Counted from the stretch's first letter, positions 17,817 through 27,674 are shown. The stretch: 64,000 nt of DNA from an uncultured Saccharospirillaceae bacterium (GCA_947503895.1 CANNFT010000003.1:1-64000); one strand, 5' to 3'. Translations and numbers: made by a program. Notes: generated by a model from the sequence alone, not told the origin.

Positions 17817-18485
17817 ATGCCGTTGACGACCATATATTGCCGAAAAATGCTTACCTCAATGTTTGCAGCTGCTTTATTGGGGGGCGGCTCTATTGCCTAT
17901 GCGAATGAATGGACCTTAGAGAAGGAAGATGTTGAGCGCGATATACGCGTTTATACTCGAACGGTTGAAAATTCGCCCCTTAAAGAATTCAAAGGGGTCA
18001 CACAAATAACGGCACCTACCAGTGCATTTGTGGCATTGCTTCGTGATCCAGATGTGGCGACTGAGTGGATGCATCAAGTGGGGAAATTTGAAGTCATCGA
18101 AAGCCCCTCCATGACAGACAATTTAGTGTATACGGTGAATGAAACTCCGTGGCCGGTCACCGATCGTGATGCTTATATTCGATCGGTGATGTCTCAAGAC
18201 GAAAGTAAAGTGGTAACGGTTACCCTGACCGGCGTCCCGGAATTTCGACCAGTGAATGAAGATTTCGTGAGAATGGCCAGCTTAAAGGGGTTTTGGAAAT
18301 TCTCGCCTCAGGAGAATGGCATCACTGAAGTGACCTACCAAGTGCACGCAAATCCAGGTGGAAGTTTACCGGATTGGTTGGTGAATGGAATTGTGGTAGA
18401 CACGCCTTACAACACGTTAAAAAATCTTCAAGTGAAGGTGGTCGAAGAGCGTTACCAAAATCAATCCTTTGATTTTATGAAGTAA
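17817..18485 (+). CDS. Exported START-domain lipid-binding protein
   Basis: 222 residues: a signal peptide (about 1-29, ending 'AYAN') and a START/StAR-like domain starting 'EWTLEKEDVERDIRVYTRTVE'. It has 'LLRDPDVATEWMHQVGKFEVIE' and 'VTYQVHANPGGSLPDWLVNGIVVDTPY', typical of the bacterial START family. These proteins bind hydrophobic ligands; here the location should be the periplasm. AGGAGA lies seven bases before the ATG. The physiological ligand is unknown. Confidence 0.88.
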   Translation: MPLTTIYCRKMLTSMFAAALLGGGSIAYANEWTLEKEDVERDIRVYTRTVENSPLKEFKGVTQITAPTSAFVALLRDPDVATEWMHQVGKFEVIESPSMTDNLVYTVNETPWPVTDRDAYIRSVMSQDESKVVTVTLTGVPEFRPVNEDFVRMASLKGFWKFSPQENGITEVTYQVHANPGGSLPDWLVNGIVVDTPYNTLKNLQVKVVEERYQNQSFDFMK

Positions 18486-18850
18486 CAAGTAATGAAGCTA
18501 AATTCATTGCTGAATAATTCGATTCAGAAAGCATAATGGTAAAGCCCGTTTTTCGAGATGGGCTATATCTGTTTGCAGTGATAGGAGCGCAATTTACAGT
18601 AAAATATTGTCCGATTGGTCAGCTTAAGTATGCATTGTCTTAAATCGATACCTTTGCATCTACAGTTCTTTCCTCCTTATTGATCGCTTTATGAGTCTCA
18701 CTTCTCAGAACCTTCTTTTTCAACTATGTTTACAAAAAACTGCTGGTCATTTACAGATCCATACATACAATTCACAGCGCTGTAATAAAAATGCACCCAT
18801 TTTACTTTCAGCCTCCTTTGTACTGCCATCATTGAAGGTTTTGTGTCCCT
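18486..18850. other. Intergenic region
   Basis: No gene seen. A weak hairpin at about 18543-18564 (AAGCCC ... GGGCTA) follows the START gene and might end its transcript. The promoter of the PstS-OmpA gene should lie in the AT-rich right half. Confidence 0.4.
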
Positions 18851-20248
18851 ATGAGACAGATATTGTCCCTATTTGTATTATTGCTTACTGTCCCATTTAC
18901 GTTGCTCTCAGCGGCCGAAAGCCCTCTGGTTGCAGCAGCGATGAAAGACATAGAGGGTAAGCCCGCGCCTTTTGAAACGCTCTCAGGAAAAGAAGTCACT
19001 CAAACCATACTCACGATCCACGGTTCAAACACCGTAGGTGAGACCGTTGCGCCAGAGTTGGTAAAAGCTTATTTAATGGCAAAAGGCGCTTCAAACATTC
19101 GCCTAAAATCATTAGGTGTCGAGAATGAAAAAGCTGTTTTGGGCGACCTAACCGATCAGGGAAAGATGGTGCAGGTAAAGATTGCCGCGCATGGCTCTAG
19201 TACAGGTTTCCAAGGCTTAATGTCAGGAGCAGCAGACATTTGGGCTTCTTCTCGTCCAGTAAAAGAATCTGAAGTCAGTCAAGCCTTTACGCTGACGGAT
19301 CTTCACAGTGAAAACTCAGAAAATGTTGTAGGCATTGACGGATTAGCCATTATTGTTCACCCGAACAATGCAGTTCAACACCTTAATAAAGTGCAGTTGG
19401 CCCGTATTTTCTCGGGAAAAATTAAAAACTGGGCTGAAGTGGGCGGGCGAAATCAAGCCATTTCAATTTATGCGCGTGATACCAATTCAGGTACGTGGGA
19501 TTCTTTCAAAAGCATGGTGCTGACGCAAGGAGAAGTGCTGGCAAGTAATACAAAGCGCTTCGAATCCAGTGAGCAGCTCGCGACCAATGTAAGCAATGAT
19601 GAAGGCGCGATTGGATTCATTGGTATGGCATTTACAGGTGCCACTAAAACGCTCGCCATACGGGATGGTGGCAGCCAAGGTTTCAAACCTGATCAATTGA
19701 GTGTTGCGACAGAAGACTATTCTTTATCACGACGTTTATATCTTTACAGTGATGATGACCCTGCAAATACTTACATCACCGAATTCATTCGTTTCGCAAA
19801 TGGTATTGAAGGGCAAAATATCGTCCAGAGTAACGGCTTTGTTTCTCAAAACCCCATTGCTTTCACACCACAGTTGGATGCAGCCCTCCCTCAGGAATAT
19901 TTGAAGCTAGTAAAAGGCGCGAAGCGTTTAAGTCTTAATTTTAGATTTAAAGAAGGCAGTGCCAAGCTAGACAATAAAGCGAATAAAGATATTGAGCGAT
20001 TGGTATACTTTTTAAAGCAGAATAATCTCGAGAATAAATTAATATTGGTTGGGTTTGGTGATCGTCGAAAAAATGAAAGCCGTGCAAAGTTACTCTCAAA
20101 GCTACGCGCAATGGCCGTTAAACGTGAGTTGGCTAAGCTAAAAGTTTTTCCTCAGGAGACGAAAGGTTTAGGCGATTTTAACGCTGTCGCCTCAAACGAT
20201 GGTGAAAACAAATCAAAAAATAGTCGGGTGGAAGTGTGGGTGAAATAA
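18851..20248 (+). CDS. PstS-like substrate-binding domain fused to OmpA-like domain
   Basis: 465 residues. A signal peptide (about 1-22) is followed by a PBP_like_2/PstS-type domain (about 50-330) with 'ILTIHGSNTVGE', 'KIAAHGSSTGFQGLMSGAADI' and 'YARDTNSGTWDSFKSMVL', the phosphate-binding-protein pattern. The C-terminus (about 355-465) is an OmpA-like peptidoglycan-binding domain, 'LNFRFKEGSAKLDNKANKDIERL' to 'NSRVEVWVK'. A cell-wall-anchored phosphate (or other anion) binder is the simplest reading. No pst transporter genes are adjacent, so it may sense or store rather than feed an ABC transporter. Confidence 0.88.
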   Translation: MRQILSLFVLLLTVPFTLLSAAESPLVAAAMKDIEGKPAPFETLSGKEVTQTILTIHGSNTVGETVAPELVKAYLMAKGASNIRLKSLGVENEKAVLGDLTDQGKMVQVKIAAHGSSTGFQGLMSGAADIWASSRPVKESEVSQAFTLTDLHSENSENVVGIDGLAIIVHPNNAVQHLNKVQLARIFSGKIKNWAEVGGRNQAISIYARDTNSGTWDSFKSMVLTQGEVLASNTKRFESSEQLATNVSNDEGAIGFIGMAFTGATKTLAIRDGGSQGFKPDQLSVATEDYSLSRRLYLYSDDDPANTYITEFIRFANGIEGQNIVQSNGFVSQNPIAFTPQLDAALPQEYLKLVKGAKRLSLNFRFKEGSAKLDNKANKDIERLVYFLKQNNLENKLILVGFGDRRKNESRAKLLSKLRAMAVKRELAKLKVFPQETKGLGDFNAVASNDGENKSKNSRVEVWVK

Positions 20249-20372
20249 CCCCCATTGCGAAGGCTATTTGATTCACTCTTTTCTAATTGAATGCTTGCAA
20301 ATTCTAGTAGGCATTCAAATAGCACCGCTGACGCTCCGTCACGATGCTCTCAATTTAATTTCTTATTACTCA

Positions 20373-22499
20373 TTAAACACCCTTGATGATGCTTTTCACT
20401 AAAAATCTATTGGGAGATAACATGTTCGCTTGTTTTCTTTCAAGCGGCCACGGTGAACCATCAATTTGAGCGGCGATTAGCTCAGAGCACAAAGGCGCCG
20501 AGCTTAACCCTCTTGAACCATGACCAGTGTTAATATACAGACCTTCTAGAAAAGGTGCGGGTTCTGTAAATGCCCAGTCTTTGTTTTTGTTGAGTGCAGA
20601 AAAAATTTGATTGAATTGATTTTCATCGCACGCAGCTCCGACAATGGGAGTGTAGTCAGGGCTGGCACATCGAACTGACGCCCTGGCATGCATGTTGGCG
20701 CGGTCATCAACGGTTTTGGACGCCGCAGGAAAATCAGATTTTAAATTTTCTAAGTTACTGACATTGTCTTCTGTCAGTATGTCTGAACTGCTGGATCGCA
20801 ACCGATAGCTGGCACCAAAGGTACTGGCGCGCGATAGGGTTTGATGAGGTGCGCTGGGGGCTAAGTAACTAGATCCACATAGCACGGTCTTTAATGCATC
20901 ATTTTTTGCCGGTAATTGCGAAATTTGCCCCGCGATCGGTTTGGTCGGTAAATACTTAAATTGACTTAACTGCGTGGCTTGCCAAGCCGAGCAAACCACG
21001 CAGTGTTTAACAGCGCTGAATGTTTTTCCAGACGCACTTTTGGCAATCCATTCTTTAAACTGATTTTGTTTGAGTTCTACAATGGATTCATTGAGCACTA
21101 CGTGAATATTTGGGTGCTGAATTAACGCTTCGCACCATGCTTTAGGATAGACCCATCCACCATCCGGAAAATATAATCCGCTTTGCTTGATATTTACGCC
21201 GGCTAACTGTGTCGCTTTTTCTGGGCTGACACACTCAACGATGCCATCTAATACCAAGCATTCTGATTCGGGCGCATGATAGCGCTGTCGAAACTGCTCT
21301 TGCCTCTTAATCTCTTTCTCATTGAAGGCGAGTTGCAATACACCGCATGGGTCCCAATCTTTTCCAATTGGCAGCGTTTGATGCAGTAACTTTAAGCTGT
21401 GCAAATAGCCCTTTAAGTAAAATTGGCTATGCAGATTCATATCCGCAGACAGTTTTGCGTAGAGCACGCCTTGCGGGTTACCTGATGCGCCTGAAGCGAT
21501 CGTGTTTGAAGCATCCACGAGTGTGACGGAATAGCCTCTTTGTGCGAGGCTGTAGGCCATCGTGCATCCGCTTATTCCCGCGCCAATAATTAGCGCGGTT
21601 TTGGTTTCCGCCTGAGCGGGATCCGGTATGAGTTTATGAAGACGTCGATTGTCTGAATGATAGGATGCTGACGGACTAAACCATGGTTTATCGAACCGCC
21701 ATGTTGGTCTCTGTGGCCCCGTGTTGTGATGCTGAATGGCTGTCATCATCTCACGCTTCTTTCCAAAACCACTTTTCTTGTACAAAGAAAACCCAGCACC
21801 TAATAGACCGTCTTTAATGATGCGAGCGGAAGTAAACGTGCTCACGGTGCCTTGAGTTCGCGTTAGTCTATTTAAGTGCTTAAATAACACGCCGCTCCAC
21901 ATATCAGGATTACGTGAAGGTGTGAATCCATCTAGGTACCAAGCATCGACTTGTGCTTCGATTTGTGGCAGCCAATCATTGATATCTCCAAAATATAAAT
22001 GCAGCGTGATTCGGCTTTGTGGAAATTGAATAAGGTGCCAGCCGTCCACTGTGTGTGGGTATTGGTCGAGCAATGGCTTGGCGTAAGGTGCCAGCTCTGG
22101 CCAACAGGCCAGCGCTCTTTCAATGCTGTCATGGCTGAGTGGAAACTTTTCGACACTGAGAAAGTGTAGGTGAGCCGGTTCAGCTTCATGCAATGCTTCA
22201 CTTTTTTTTGCAGTCGGTGGTGCGTCAGAACCCATTGAATGTTGGTGTGACGAATAATGTGGGTTGAGTTGATCCCACAGTTGCCAAGTGCATAAAAAAT
22301 TGAGTCCAGTCCCAAAGCCTGTTTCGGCAATGGTGAAATGTCCGCGGTTTAGCTGTTGCCAGCGGTCTGCAAGCTGATTGTGTTGAAGAAACACGAACCA
22401 TGATTCCTCCAAGCCGTTATCGCTGGAGAAATAGAAGTCGTCAAATTCACCGGATACAGGTGTTCCATCTGTCCATTTAATGTGTGCGGGTTCGATCAT
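20373..22499 (-). CDS. mnmC: Bifunctional tRNA mnm5s2U biosynthesis protein MnmC
   Basis: 708 residues with two fused parts. The N-terminal methyltransferase (about 1-245) opens 'IKWTDGTPVSGEFDDFYFS' and has 'ETGFGTGLNFLCTW' (SAM-binding) and 'WYLDGFTPSRNPDMW'. The C-terminal FAD-dependent oxidoreductase (about 295-700) has the dinucleotide motif 'LIIGAGISGCTMAYSLA' and ends 'YINTGHGSRGLSSAPLCSELIAAQ'. The protein completes the 5-methylaminomethyl-2-thiouridine wobble base in several tRNAs. A low-complexity insert near residues 85-105 is unusual but harmless-looking. Confidence 0.95.
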   Translation of the reverse strand: MIEPAHIKWTDGTPVSGEFDDFYFSSDNGLEESWFVFLQHNQLADRWQQLNRGHFTIAETGFGTGLNFLCTWQLWDQLNPHYSSHQHSMGSDAPPTAKKSEALHEAEPAHLHFLSVEKFPLSHDSIERALACWPELAPYAKPLLDQYPHTVDGWHLIQFPQSRITLHLYFGDINDWLPQIEAQVDAWYLDGFTPSRNPDMWSGVLFKHLNRLTRTQGTVSTFTSARIIKDGLLGAGFSLYKKSGFGKKREMMTAIQHHNTGPQRPTWRFDKPWFSPSASYHSDNRRLHKLIPDPAQAETKTALIIGAGISGCTMAYSLAQRGYSVTLVDASNTIASGASGNPQGVLYAKLSADMNLHSQFYLKGYLHSLKLLHQTLPIGKDWDPCGVLQLAFNEKEIKRQEQFRQRYHAPESECLVLDGIVECVSPEKATQLAGVNIKQSGLYFPDGGWVYPKAWCEALIQHPNIHVVLNESIVELKQNQFKEWIAKSASGKTFSAVKHCVVCSAWQATQLSQFKYLPTKPIAGQISQLPAKNDALKTVLCGSSYLAPSAPHQTLSRASTFGASYRLRSSSSDILTEDNVSNLENLKSDFPAASKTVDDRANMHARASVRCASPDYTPIVGAACDENQFNQIFSALNKNKDWAFTEPAPFLEGLYINTGHGSRGLSSAPLCSELIAAQIDGSPWPLERKQANMLSPNRFLVKSIIKGV

Positions 22500-22648
22500 C
22501 TTAAAGGCTTACAACGATATGCTGACTCAATTAGGCCTATGTTATCAGTAGTAAGGTGATGAAACACTAGAACCGAATGCATTAAGACGGATTAGGAGGA
22601 TCAGTACAGGGTGGTGTTAGCAGGGTATGGAAGGGAATGTATATGTAT

Positions 22649-22672
22649 GAGCGGCAAGGAATTTTGCCGCTC
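22649..22672 (-). terminator. Hairpin after the cyclophilin gene
   Basis: A perfect 9-bp GC-rich stem (GAGCGGCAA with TTGCCGCTC, loop GGAATT) lies just beyond the stop of the minus-strand cyclophilin gene. No T-run follows, so termination is likely but not classical. Confidence 0.5.
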
Positions 22673-22685
22673 ACTAAGGCGGGTG

Positions 22686-23288
22686 TTACTTTGGAGCGTC
22701 GTAGCTAATGATGACTTCTTTAACAATAATCGGCTTGGCTGGAACATCTCGCATACCGTTTTGAACCGTCGTTTTGGCATTGGCCATTGCGTCGATCACA
22801 TCCATGCCTTTGATCACTTCACCGAAGACGGCATAGCCGAAATCGCGATATCCGTTGTTCAGAAAATAGTTGTTTTTAACGTTGACGAAAAATTGACTGG
22901 TCGCGCTGTTCACATCCATGGTGCGTGCCATGGCTACGGTTCCGCGATTATTTAAGAGGCCATTGTCCGCTTCATTCTTAATAGCATTCTTGGTGGCTTT
23001 TTTAACCATTTTGGGCGTAAACCCGCCACCCTGCACCATAAAGTCTTTGATGACTCGATGGAAAATAGTGTCGTTGTAGTAACCTTCTTTGGCATAACTC
23101 AAGAAGTTTTCGACAGAAATAGGGGCTTTTTCTGCATTTAACTGAATGACAAAATCCCCTTCAGATGTTTTAAACGTCGCGTAAGGCGTCTTTACCGCAG
23201 TATCACCTTGAGCGGCATCTTTGGTTGCATCATCGGCAACACTGAACAAACTAAAAAGGGCCGTAAAGGCGAGTACTGCTAAGCGCAT
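22686..23288 (-). CDS. Periplasmic peptidyl-prolyl cis-trans isomerase (cyclophilin type)
   Basis: 200 residues with a signal peptide (about 1-18) and a cyclophilin domain (about 35-195). It has 'NAEKAPISVENFLSYAKEGYYNDTIFHRVIKDFMVQGGG' and 'VAMARTMDVNSATSQFFVNV', including the catalytic Arg of 'FHRVI'. It speeds proline isomerisation in periplasmic proteins, like PpiA. AGGAGAG sits just before the ATG. The start after the signal peptide (residues 19-35) is rich in Asp/Ala and probably flexible. Confidence 0.93.
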   Translation of the reverse strand: MRLAVLAFTALFSLFSVADDATKDAAQGDTAVKTPYATFKTSEGDFVIQLNAEKAPISVENFLSYAKEGYYNDTIFHRVIKDFMVQGGGFTPKMVKKATKNAIKNEADNGLLNNRGTVAMARTMDVNSATSQFFVNVKNNYFLNNGYRDFGYAVFGEVIKGMDVIDAMANAKTTVQNGMRDVPAKPIIVKEVIISYDAPK

Positions 23289-23591
23289 TCTTCTCTCCTG
23301 AAAAGATCAACTGAAAACAAACCGGTTATTTGTGATGGCTTTCGCACCGAAGCGAAAACGATAAAATGCTGATGTATTTCTTAGTTGAACCCAAAATCGT
23401 ACCGTACAAAGGCGATGTGACTTAGGTCTACTATGGGGAAAGTGTTTTACCAGTTTGTGCAGATTAAGGGAAGTTTTACGATTAACTGCAGGATGAAATT
23501 CAGCGGTAGCGAACAAACTTTAGTGCTGAGGAGTCTGTATGCTAAGGCGATCACCTTGCATACAGACGGTAAGGATTCAGTCGAGTCGTGT
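23289..23591. other. Intergenic region with a strong hairpin
   Basis: No gene seen. At 23533-23567 GTCTGTATGC-AAGG pairs with CCTTGCATACAGAC (14 bp, one bulge), just past the stop of the minus-strand SH3-domain gene. It probably ends that transcript despite the missing T-run. Confidence 0.5.
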
Positions 23592-24251
23592 TTAAGCCCA
23601 ACCATCTCCTCGACGACCAGAGAGTTTTGGTAGTAACCAGCCCAAGAACAAGCCCAATAATACGAGGCCACCGCCAACTAAGATGTAATTGACATCTTTG
23701 CTGCCTTTTAGGCGGTCGTTCTCAGCCTTTAAAGTATCTAGATTAATCTTTAGGGCTTCAGTTTGCTCCATCAACTCTTTGTTTTTGGAGTCTAGATTGA
23801 TGGCATTGGAAGAGATCTTTTTAATGTGCTCCAGCTCTTTAGCTTGGGCCTCCTGTGTAGATCGACTATCGCCATGGTCTCTCTGGATGGCCGCCAGCTG
23901 TTTCTTTGCTTCAGCATGCTTTCCCTGTAGCTCGGTCAAATCAGCCTTTACTTTATCTAACTCTCTTTGCGTTAAGATCAATTTTTCAAAAGCAATGGGT
24001 TCGTTTTCTAAGAATCGTGTAATAACCCATCCCTCTAAACCTTTGTCTGTTGTCACGCGGCTGTAGCCGGAAGCTTCGTCTTCTTCGAGTAATTCTACGT
24101 GCGATCCGCTTTTAAGTGCTTTTAATATGCGAAATTCGTTGCCAGGACCGCTGCGAAGTTGAAGCCAAAGTTCATCGGTCACATAGCGCTTTTCAGCTAT
24201 GGCAGGCAGAATCATTAAAAGCCCAAGAAGTAAAACCGAGATGCGTTTCAC
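23592..24251 (-). CDS. TIGR04211-type SH3 domain protein, membrane anchored
   Basis: 219 residues in the YgiM/TIGR04211 layout: signal peptide (about 1-19), bacterial SH3 domain (about 20-85; 'LWLQLRSGPGNEFRILKALKSGSHVELL'), a long coiled coil (about 90-185), and a C-terminal membrane helix 'VNYILVGGGLVLLGLFLGWLL' followed by a basic tail. The SH3 domain would sit in the periplasm, probably touching peptidoglycan. The start is GTG with AGGAACGG upstream, which fits the signal peptide. Function in the family is not settled. Confidence 0.92.
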   Translation of the reverse strand: MKRISVLLLGLLMILPAIAEKRYVTDELWLQLRSGPGNEFRILKALKSGSHVELLEEDEASGYSRVTTDKGLEGWVITRFLENEPIAFEKLILTQRELDKVKADLTELQGKHAEAKKQLAAIQRDHGDSRSTQEAQAKELEHIKKISSNAINLDSKNKELMEQTEALKINLDTLKAENDRLKGSKDVNYILVGGGLVLLGLFLGWLLPKLSGRRGDGWA

Positions 24252-24550
24252 GTTGCCGTTCCTATTGTTATTAGTGTGAGTGCCAATATGACGAATTTAG
24301 CAGGTTCTAAAATAGCTGCCAAAGTTTGGGTCCATTCTTTGAAGCAGAGAGTACCCTTGATGTGCGCTGAATCATATTGAAAGTGTCTGTTGTTTATTTA
24401 TCGGCCAATGCTAACGGAATTTAATCCAGCATTGATGTAAGCCAATATTCGCCAAATCTATGGTTTAGTAAATAATCGCCTCGGCCCCCGCCACCCATTA
24501 GGGTTGACCTATGCAAATTCTAGCGTGCCTATTTAATGCGTAACCGTTTT

Positions 24551-24850
24551 TTATGGCAAAACTTTCTTAAATGGCTTCACCGTCACTTGTTGATAAACAC
24601 CTGCTGAAACATAAGGGTCTTCATCTGCCCATTGTTGTGCATCGGATAATGAATTAAATTCCGCAACGACAAGACTCCCTGTAAAGCCCGCTTCACCGGG
24701 GTCGAGTGTATCGATGGCTGGGTGAGGCCCTGCAATGAGCAGCCTGCCTTGATTCTTGAGCGCTTCTAAGCGAGCAATATGATCGGGCCTAGCCTGTAGG
24801 CGCTTCTCAAGGCTATTCGGAATATCTTGAGAGATGATGGCGTAAAACAT
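24551..24850 (-). CDS. yciI: YciI family protein
   Basis: 99 residues with the YciI signature: start '[38 protein letters not shown]' then 'AGPHPAID' and '[26 protein letters not shown]'. It has the ferredoxin-like fold of the YCII domain. The conserved His and Asp are in place ('RPDH', 'DPY'). Biochemical role unknown. AAGGTGG precedes the ATG. YciI genes often neighbour septum or yciO-type genes in this group; here the yciO gene is 2.2 kb away. Confidence 0.92.
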   Translation of the reverse strand: MFYAIISQDIPNSLEKRLQARPDHIARLEALKNQGRLLIAGPHPAIDTLDPGEAGFTGSLVVAEFNSLSDAQQWADEDPYVSAGVYQQVTVKPFKKVLP

Positions 24851-25258
24851 ATTCCACCTTTATTTCCTGCAAATGCGATAAAGTGCACAACGGCCTGTGT
24901 TGCGCGCGAAGTACGCAATCCTACCGCGAATATGAGGAAATACAAATATAGGCGTAGATTTATTACTGGCATCCCGCTGAGGTGCTTTAGCTGTCAAGGT
25001 TGTGGAGCGACACTGAAGACGGATATCTCGCTGTGCGGGCTGCCTCTCAATCATGATGGTAAAAATACCTTGATATTGCATATATTTGCGGGATCGAGTC
25101 ATGAGCCTCGACATCCCAAGGCTAGCCATTAAAATAGGGCTCATAACCCAAGATAAGCCACATCTATATTAGGTGGGTCCAAAATCTGAGAGCAGCGCTT
25201 GAACCCCTAGGGGCGAGAGTCAGCGCTAAATGAGCAGAGTTTGATCGAAGAGAGATAT
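24851..25258. other. Intergenic region between divergent genes
   Basis: It separates the YciI gene (minus) from the VC0807-family gene (plus), so it should hold two promoters. Short open frames on both strands overlap here, but none has a ribosome site or a plausible protein composition. The palindrome CCCCTAGGGG at about 25205 is the only clear symmetry. Confidence 0.4.
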
Positions 25259-26065
25259 ATGAAAGAAAGTGGTATTGAAGGCAATAATGTGAAGATGGCA
25301 AATAGTAAGCCAGACCAGCCAAAGAAAGAGAGCATGCTGGCAAATTTGATGTTGAACATCGTGATACCAACATTAATTTTGATGAAAGGCAGCAAAAGTG
25401 AATGGCTCAGCGCTCAGCTCGTCAGTCTCGACAGCACGCTGAACACCTCTTTGGCTCTATCTTATGGGGAGCACGGCACCAAATGGGCATTGATCATCGC
25501 CTTGGCCTTCCCAATTGTATATGGCATTAAGGATTTCTTTCGTGCTCGAAAGGTTAATTTATTCTCGGCATTGGGTGTTTTTAGCCTATTCATGACGGGC
25601 GGTATCAGCCTACTAGAACTGGACCCGCAGTATATTGCGATTAAAGAGGCTGCGATTCCAGGCATCATCGGGCTGGTAACCATATTCAGTTTGCGAACGA
25701 AATACCCCCTTGTTCGCACGTTTTTATATAACGAGAATATTTTGAATGTTGAACGCATCGGTTTGGCGTTAAAAGAACGCAACAATGAAGCGGATTTTGA
25801 TAAAACCTTGGTGGTAGCAACGTGGATGCTAGCCGGTTCATTCTTTTTCTCATCCTTTCTGAATTATGTCTTAGCGAAAGTGCTTTTAGTGAGCCCGCCA
25901 GGAACGGCGGCATTCAATGAGGAATTAGGCAAAATGACTGCCTTGAGTTTCCCCATGATCGCCATACCCGCCACGTTGATCATGATGGGGGCACTGGGGT
26001 ATTTATTTTGGCGCATTAAAAAACTTACTGATCTGTCGTTTGACGACATTATGGTAGAGCACTGA
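25259..26065 (+). CDS. VC0807-family integral membrane protein
   Basis: 268 residues from the ATG chosen because GAGAG lies just upstream; a TTG 18 bp earlier is less likely. Five or six hydrophobic segments are visible ('WALIIALAFPIVYGIKDF', 'ALGVFSLFMTGGISLLELDP', 'VATWMLAGSFFFSSFLNYVLA', 'FPMIAIPATLIMMGALGYLFW'). The pattern matches the VC0807 family, sometimes called MFS-like, of unknown function. Its stop overlaps the next start by one base (TGATG), so it is co-translated with the PHP nuclease gene. Confidence 0.85.
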   Translation: MKESGIEGNNVKMANSKPDQPKKESMLANLMLNIVIPTLILMKGSKSEWLSAQLVSLDSTLNTSLALSYGEHGTKWALIIALAFPIVYGIKDFFRARKVNLFSALGVFSLFMTGGISLLELDPQYIAIKEAAIPGIIGLVTIFSLRTKYPLVRTFLYNENILNVERIGLALKERNNEADFDKTLVVATWMLAGSFFFSSFLNYVLAKVLLVSPPGTAAFNEELGKMTALSFPMIAIPATLIMMGALGYLFWRIKKLTDLSFDDIMVEH

Positions 26066-26919
26066 TGCAGAATAACCTTTCCTCTGAGTCGCCATTAATC
26101 GTCGACTTGCACAGTCATACTAAGCGTTCAGATGGCACGTTAACCCCAGAAGAACTCGTGGAACGTGCTAAAGAAATGGGCGTTGATATGCTAGCGCTTA
26201 CTGACCATGACACGATTTGCGGGTTGGCAGAAGCGCGATCTAAAGGTAACGCGCTGGGTGTTAAAATCATTTCTGGCATTGAATTCTCCAGTGTTTGGAA
26301 TGGCATGGGCATCCATATCGTGGGTTTAGGATTTGACGAAACTCACCCTGCAATGCTTCAAGCAGTCGAGATTCAAGGGGTCAAACGAAAATCCCGTGCC
26401 CACACCATCGCTGAGCGCATGGAAAAAAGAGGGTTTCCAGGTTTATTGGAGCAGGCCGAGCAGATTGCCGATGGCGGTCAGGTCGGTCGGCCACACTTTG
26501 CTCGTGCCATGGTAGAAAACGGGCAAGTTAAAAACATCGCTCAAGCGTTTAAGAAGCACCTTGGCTCAGGGAAACCCGGTGATGTGAAGGCTGAGTGGCC
26601 AGAAATGCATACCGTTGTGAACTGGATTACCTCGGCCGGAGGAACCGCTGTCTTAGCGCATCCAGATAAATACAATTTGACTCGAACTAAAATGAAATTG
26701 TTGCTGGAGGCCTTTGTAGAAGCAGGTGGTCAGGCAATTGAGGTCGTCACGTCAGGCATTGACGACAGCTATAAACGTAAGCTAGCAGACATGTGCATCG
26801 AATATGATCTGATGGCTTCTCAGGGTTCAGACTTTCATTCACCTGCTCCGTGGGCCGAACTGGGAAGACTTGCACCTATGCCGAAAGAACTCAAAACCGT
26901 TTGGCAGCAGTGGATTTAG
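26065..26919 (+). CDS. rnm: PHP-domain phosphoesterase, RNase AM (YciV/Rnm) type
   Basis: 284 residues with the PHP metal site pattern: 'DLHSHTKRSDGTLTPEEL' (first histidines), 'ALTDHDTICG', the 'GIEFSS' glutamate, 'AHPDKY' and the late 'GSDFHSP' Asp-His. Proteins of this type (E. coli YciV/RNase AM) are 5'-3' exonucleases that finish the 5' ends of ribosomal RNAs. The ATG overlaps the stop of the membrane-protein gene. The yciO gene follows, an order common in gammaproteobacteria. Confidence 0.92.
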   Translation: MQNNLSSESPLIVDLHSHTKRSDGTLTPEELVERAKEMGVDMLALTDHDTICGLAEARSKGNALGVKIISGIEFSSVWNGMGIHIVGLGFDETHPAMLQAVEIQGVKRKSRAHTIAERMEKRGFPGLLEQAEQIADGGQVGRPHFARAMVENGQVKNIAQAFKKHLGSGKPGDVKAEWPEMHTVVNWITSAGGTAVLAHPDKYNLTRTKMKLLLEAFVEAGGQAIEVVTSGIDDSYKRKLADMCIEYDLMASQGSDFHSPAPWAELGRLAPMPKELKTVWQQWI

Positions 26920-27053
26920 ACGAAAGGCCTAGTATGCCGGTTGCAGGACAATCGGCGTGGTTTCGCTCCACTGCTAAGCTTTAGTCAGTGAGGCACTTAC
27001 ACCCCATATCGCATTTTCATGTTCAGTGGTCGACTTAATACGTCAGGAAGCTC

Positions 27054-27674
27054 ATGAGTCAATTTTTTCAAATTCATCCAGAAAACCCTCAAGCTCGTCT
27101 CATCAAGCAAGCCAGTGAAATAATACGTGCAGGCGGATTGGCGGTTGTTCCGACAGATTGTGCTTATGCACTCGCGTGTCCATTAGGTGATAAGCAGGCT
27201 GTGGAACGTGTAAAACGCATTCGTCAGCTGGATGATCGACATAACTTCACCCTGATGTGTCGAGATTTAAAGGACATTTCGATCTACGCGAAAGTGGATA
27301 ATACGGCATATCGTCTTTTAAAGTCTCACACCCCTGGCGCTTACACTTTTATTCTAAACGGGACGAGCGAAGTGCCACGTAGGCTGATGCATCCAAAGCG
27401 CCGCACCATTGGTATTCGAGTACCGGATAATGCCATTTTAAGTGCACTTCTGGAGGAATTGGGTGAGCCACTCATGAGCACATCACTTATATTGCCGAAT
27501 GAAACTATGCCCATGTCGGACCCATACGACATCAGGCAAACCCTTGAGCACGCAGTGGATTTGGTCATTGACGGTGGATACTGTGGCATGGAGGCGACGA
27601 CCGTGGTGGATATGACGGGTGAAGAGTATTCCGTTGTTCGTCCCGGCGTCGGCGATATCAATGTATTGGACTAA
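27054..27674 (+). CDS. yciO: YciO-type (Sua5/YrdC/YciO) threonylcarbamoyl-AMP synthase-like protein
   Basis: 206 residues with the YrdC-like fold: 'AGGLAVVPTDCAYALACPLGDKQAVERVKRIRQLDDRHNFTLMCRDL' is the ATP/threonine-binding core, and 'KRRTIGIRVPDN', 'PLMSTSLILPNE' and 'TTVVDMTG' are conserved. YciO is a relative of TsaC/Sua5, which make threonylcarbamoyl-AMP for tRNA t6A; the YciO subgroup has weaker or different activity. AGGAAG lies just before the ATG. Confidence 0.92.
   Translation: MSQFFQIHPENPQARLIKQASEIIRAGGLAVVPTDCAYALACPLGDKQAVERVKRIRQLDDRHNFTLMCRDLKDISIYAKVDNTAYRLLKSHTPGAYTFILNGTSEVPRRLMHPKRRTIGIRVPDNAILSALLEELGEPLMSTSLILPNETMPMSDPYDIRQTLEHAVDLVIDGGYCGMEATTVVDMTGEEYSVVRPGVGDINVLD

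Noticed and set aside
24827..25144. Overlapping frames on both strands before the VC0807-family gene
   Set aside because: No ribosome sites and unlikely composition; the region is better read as a divergent promoter gap.
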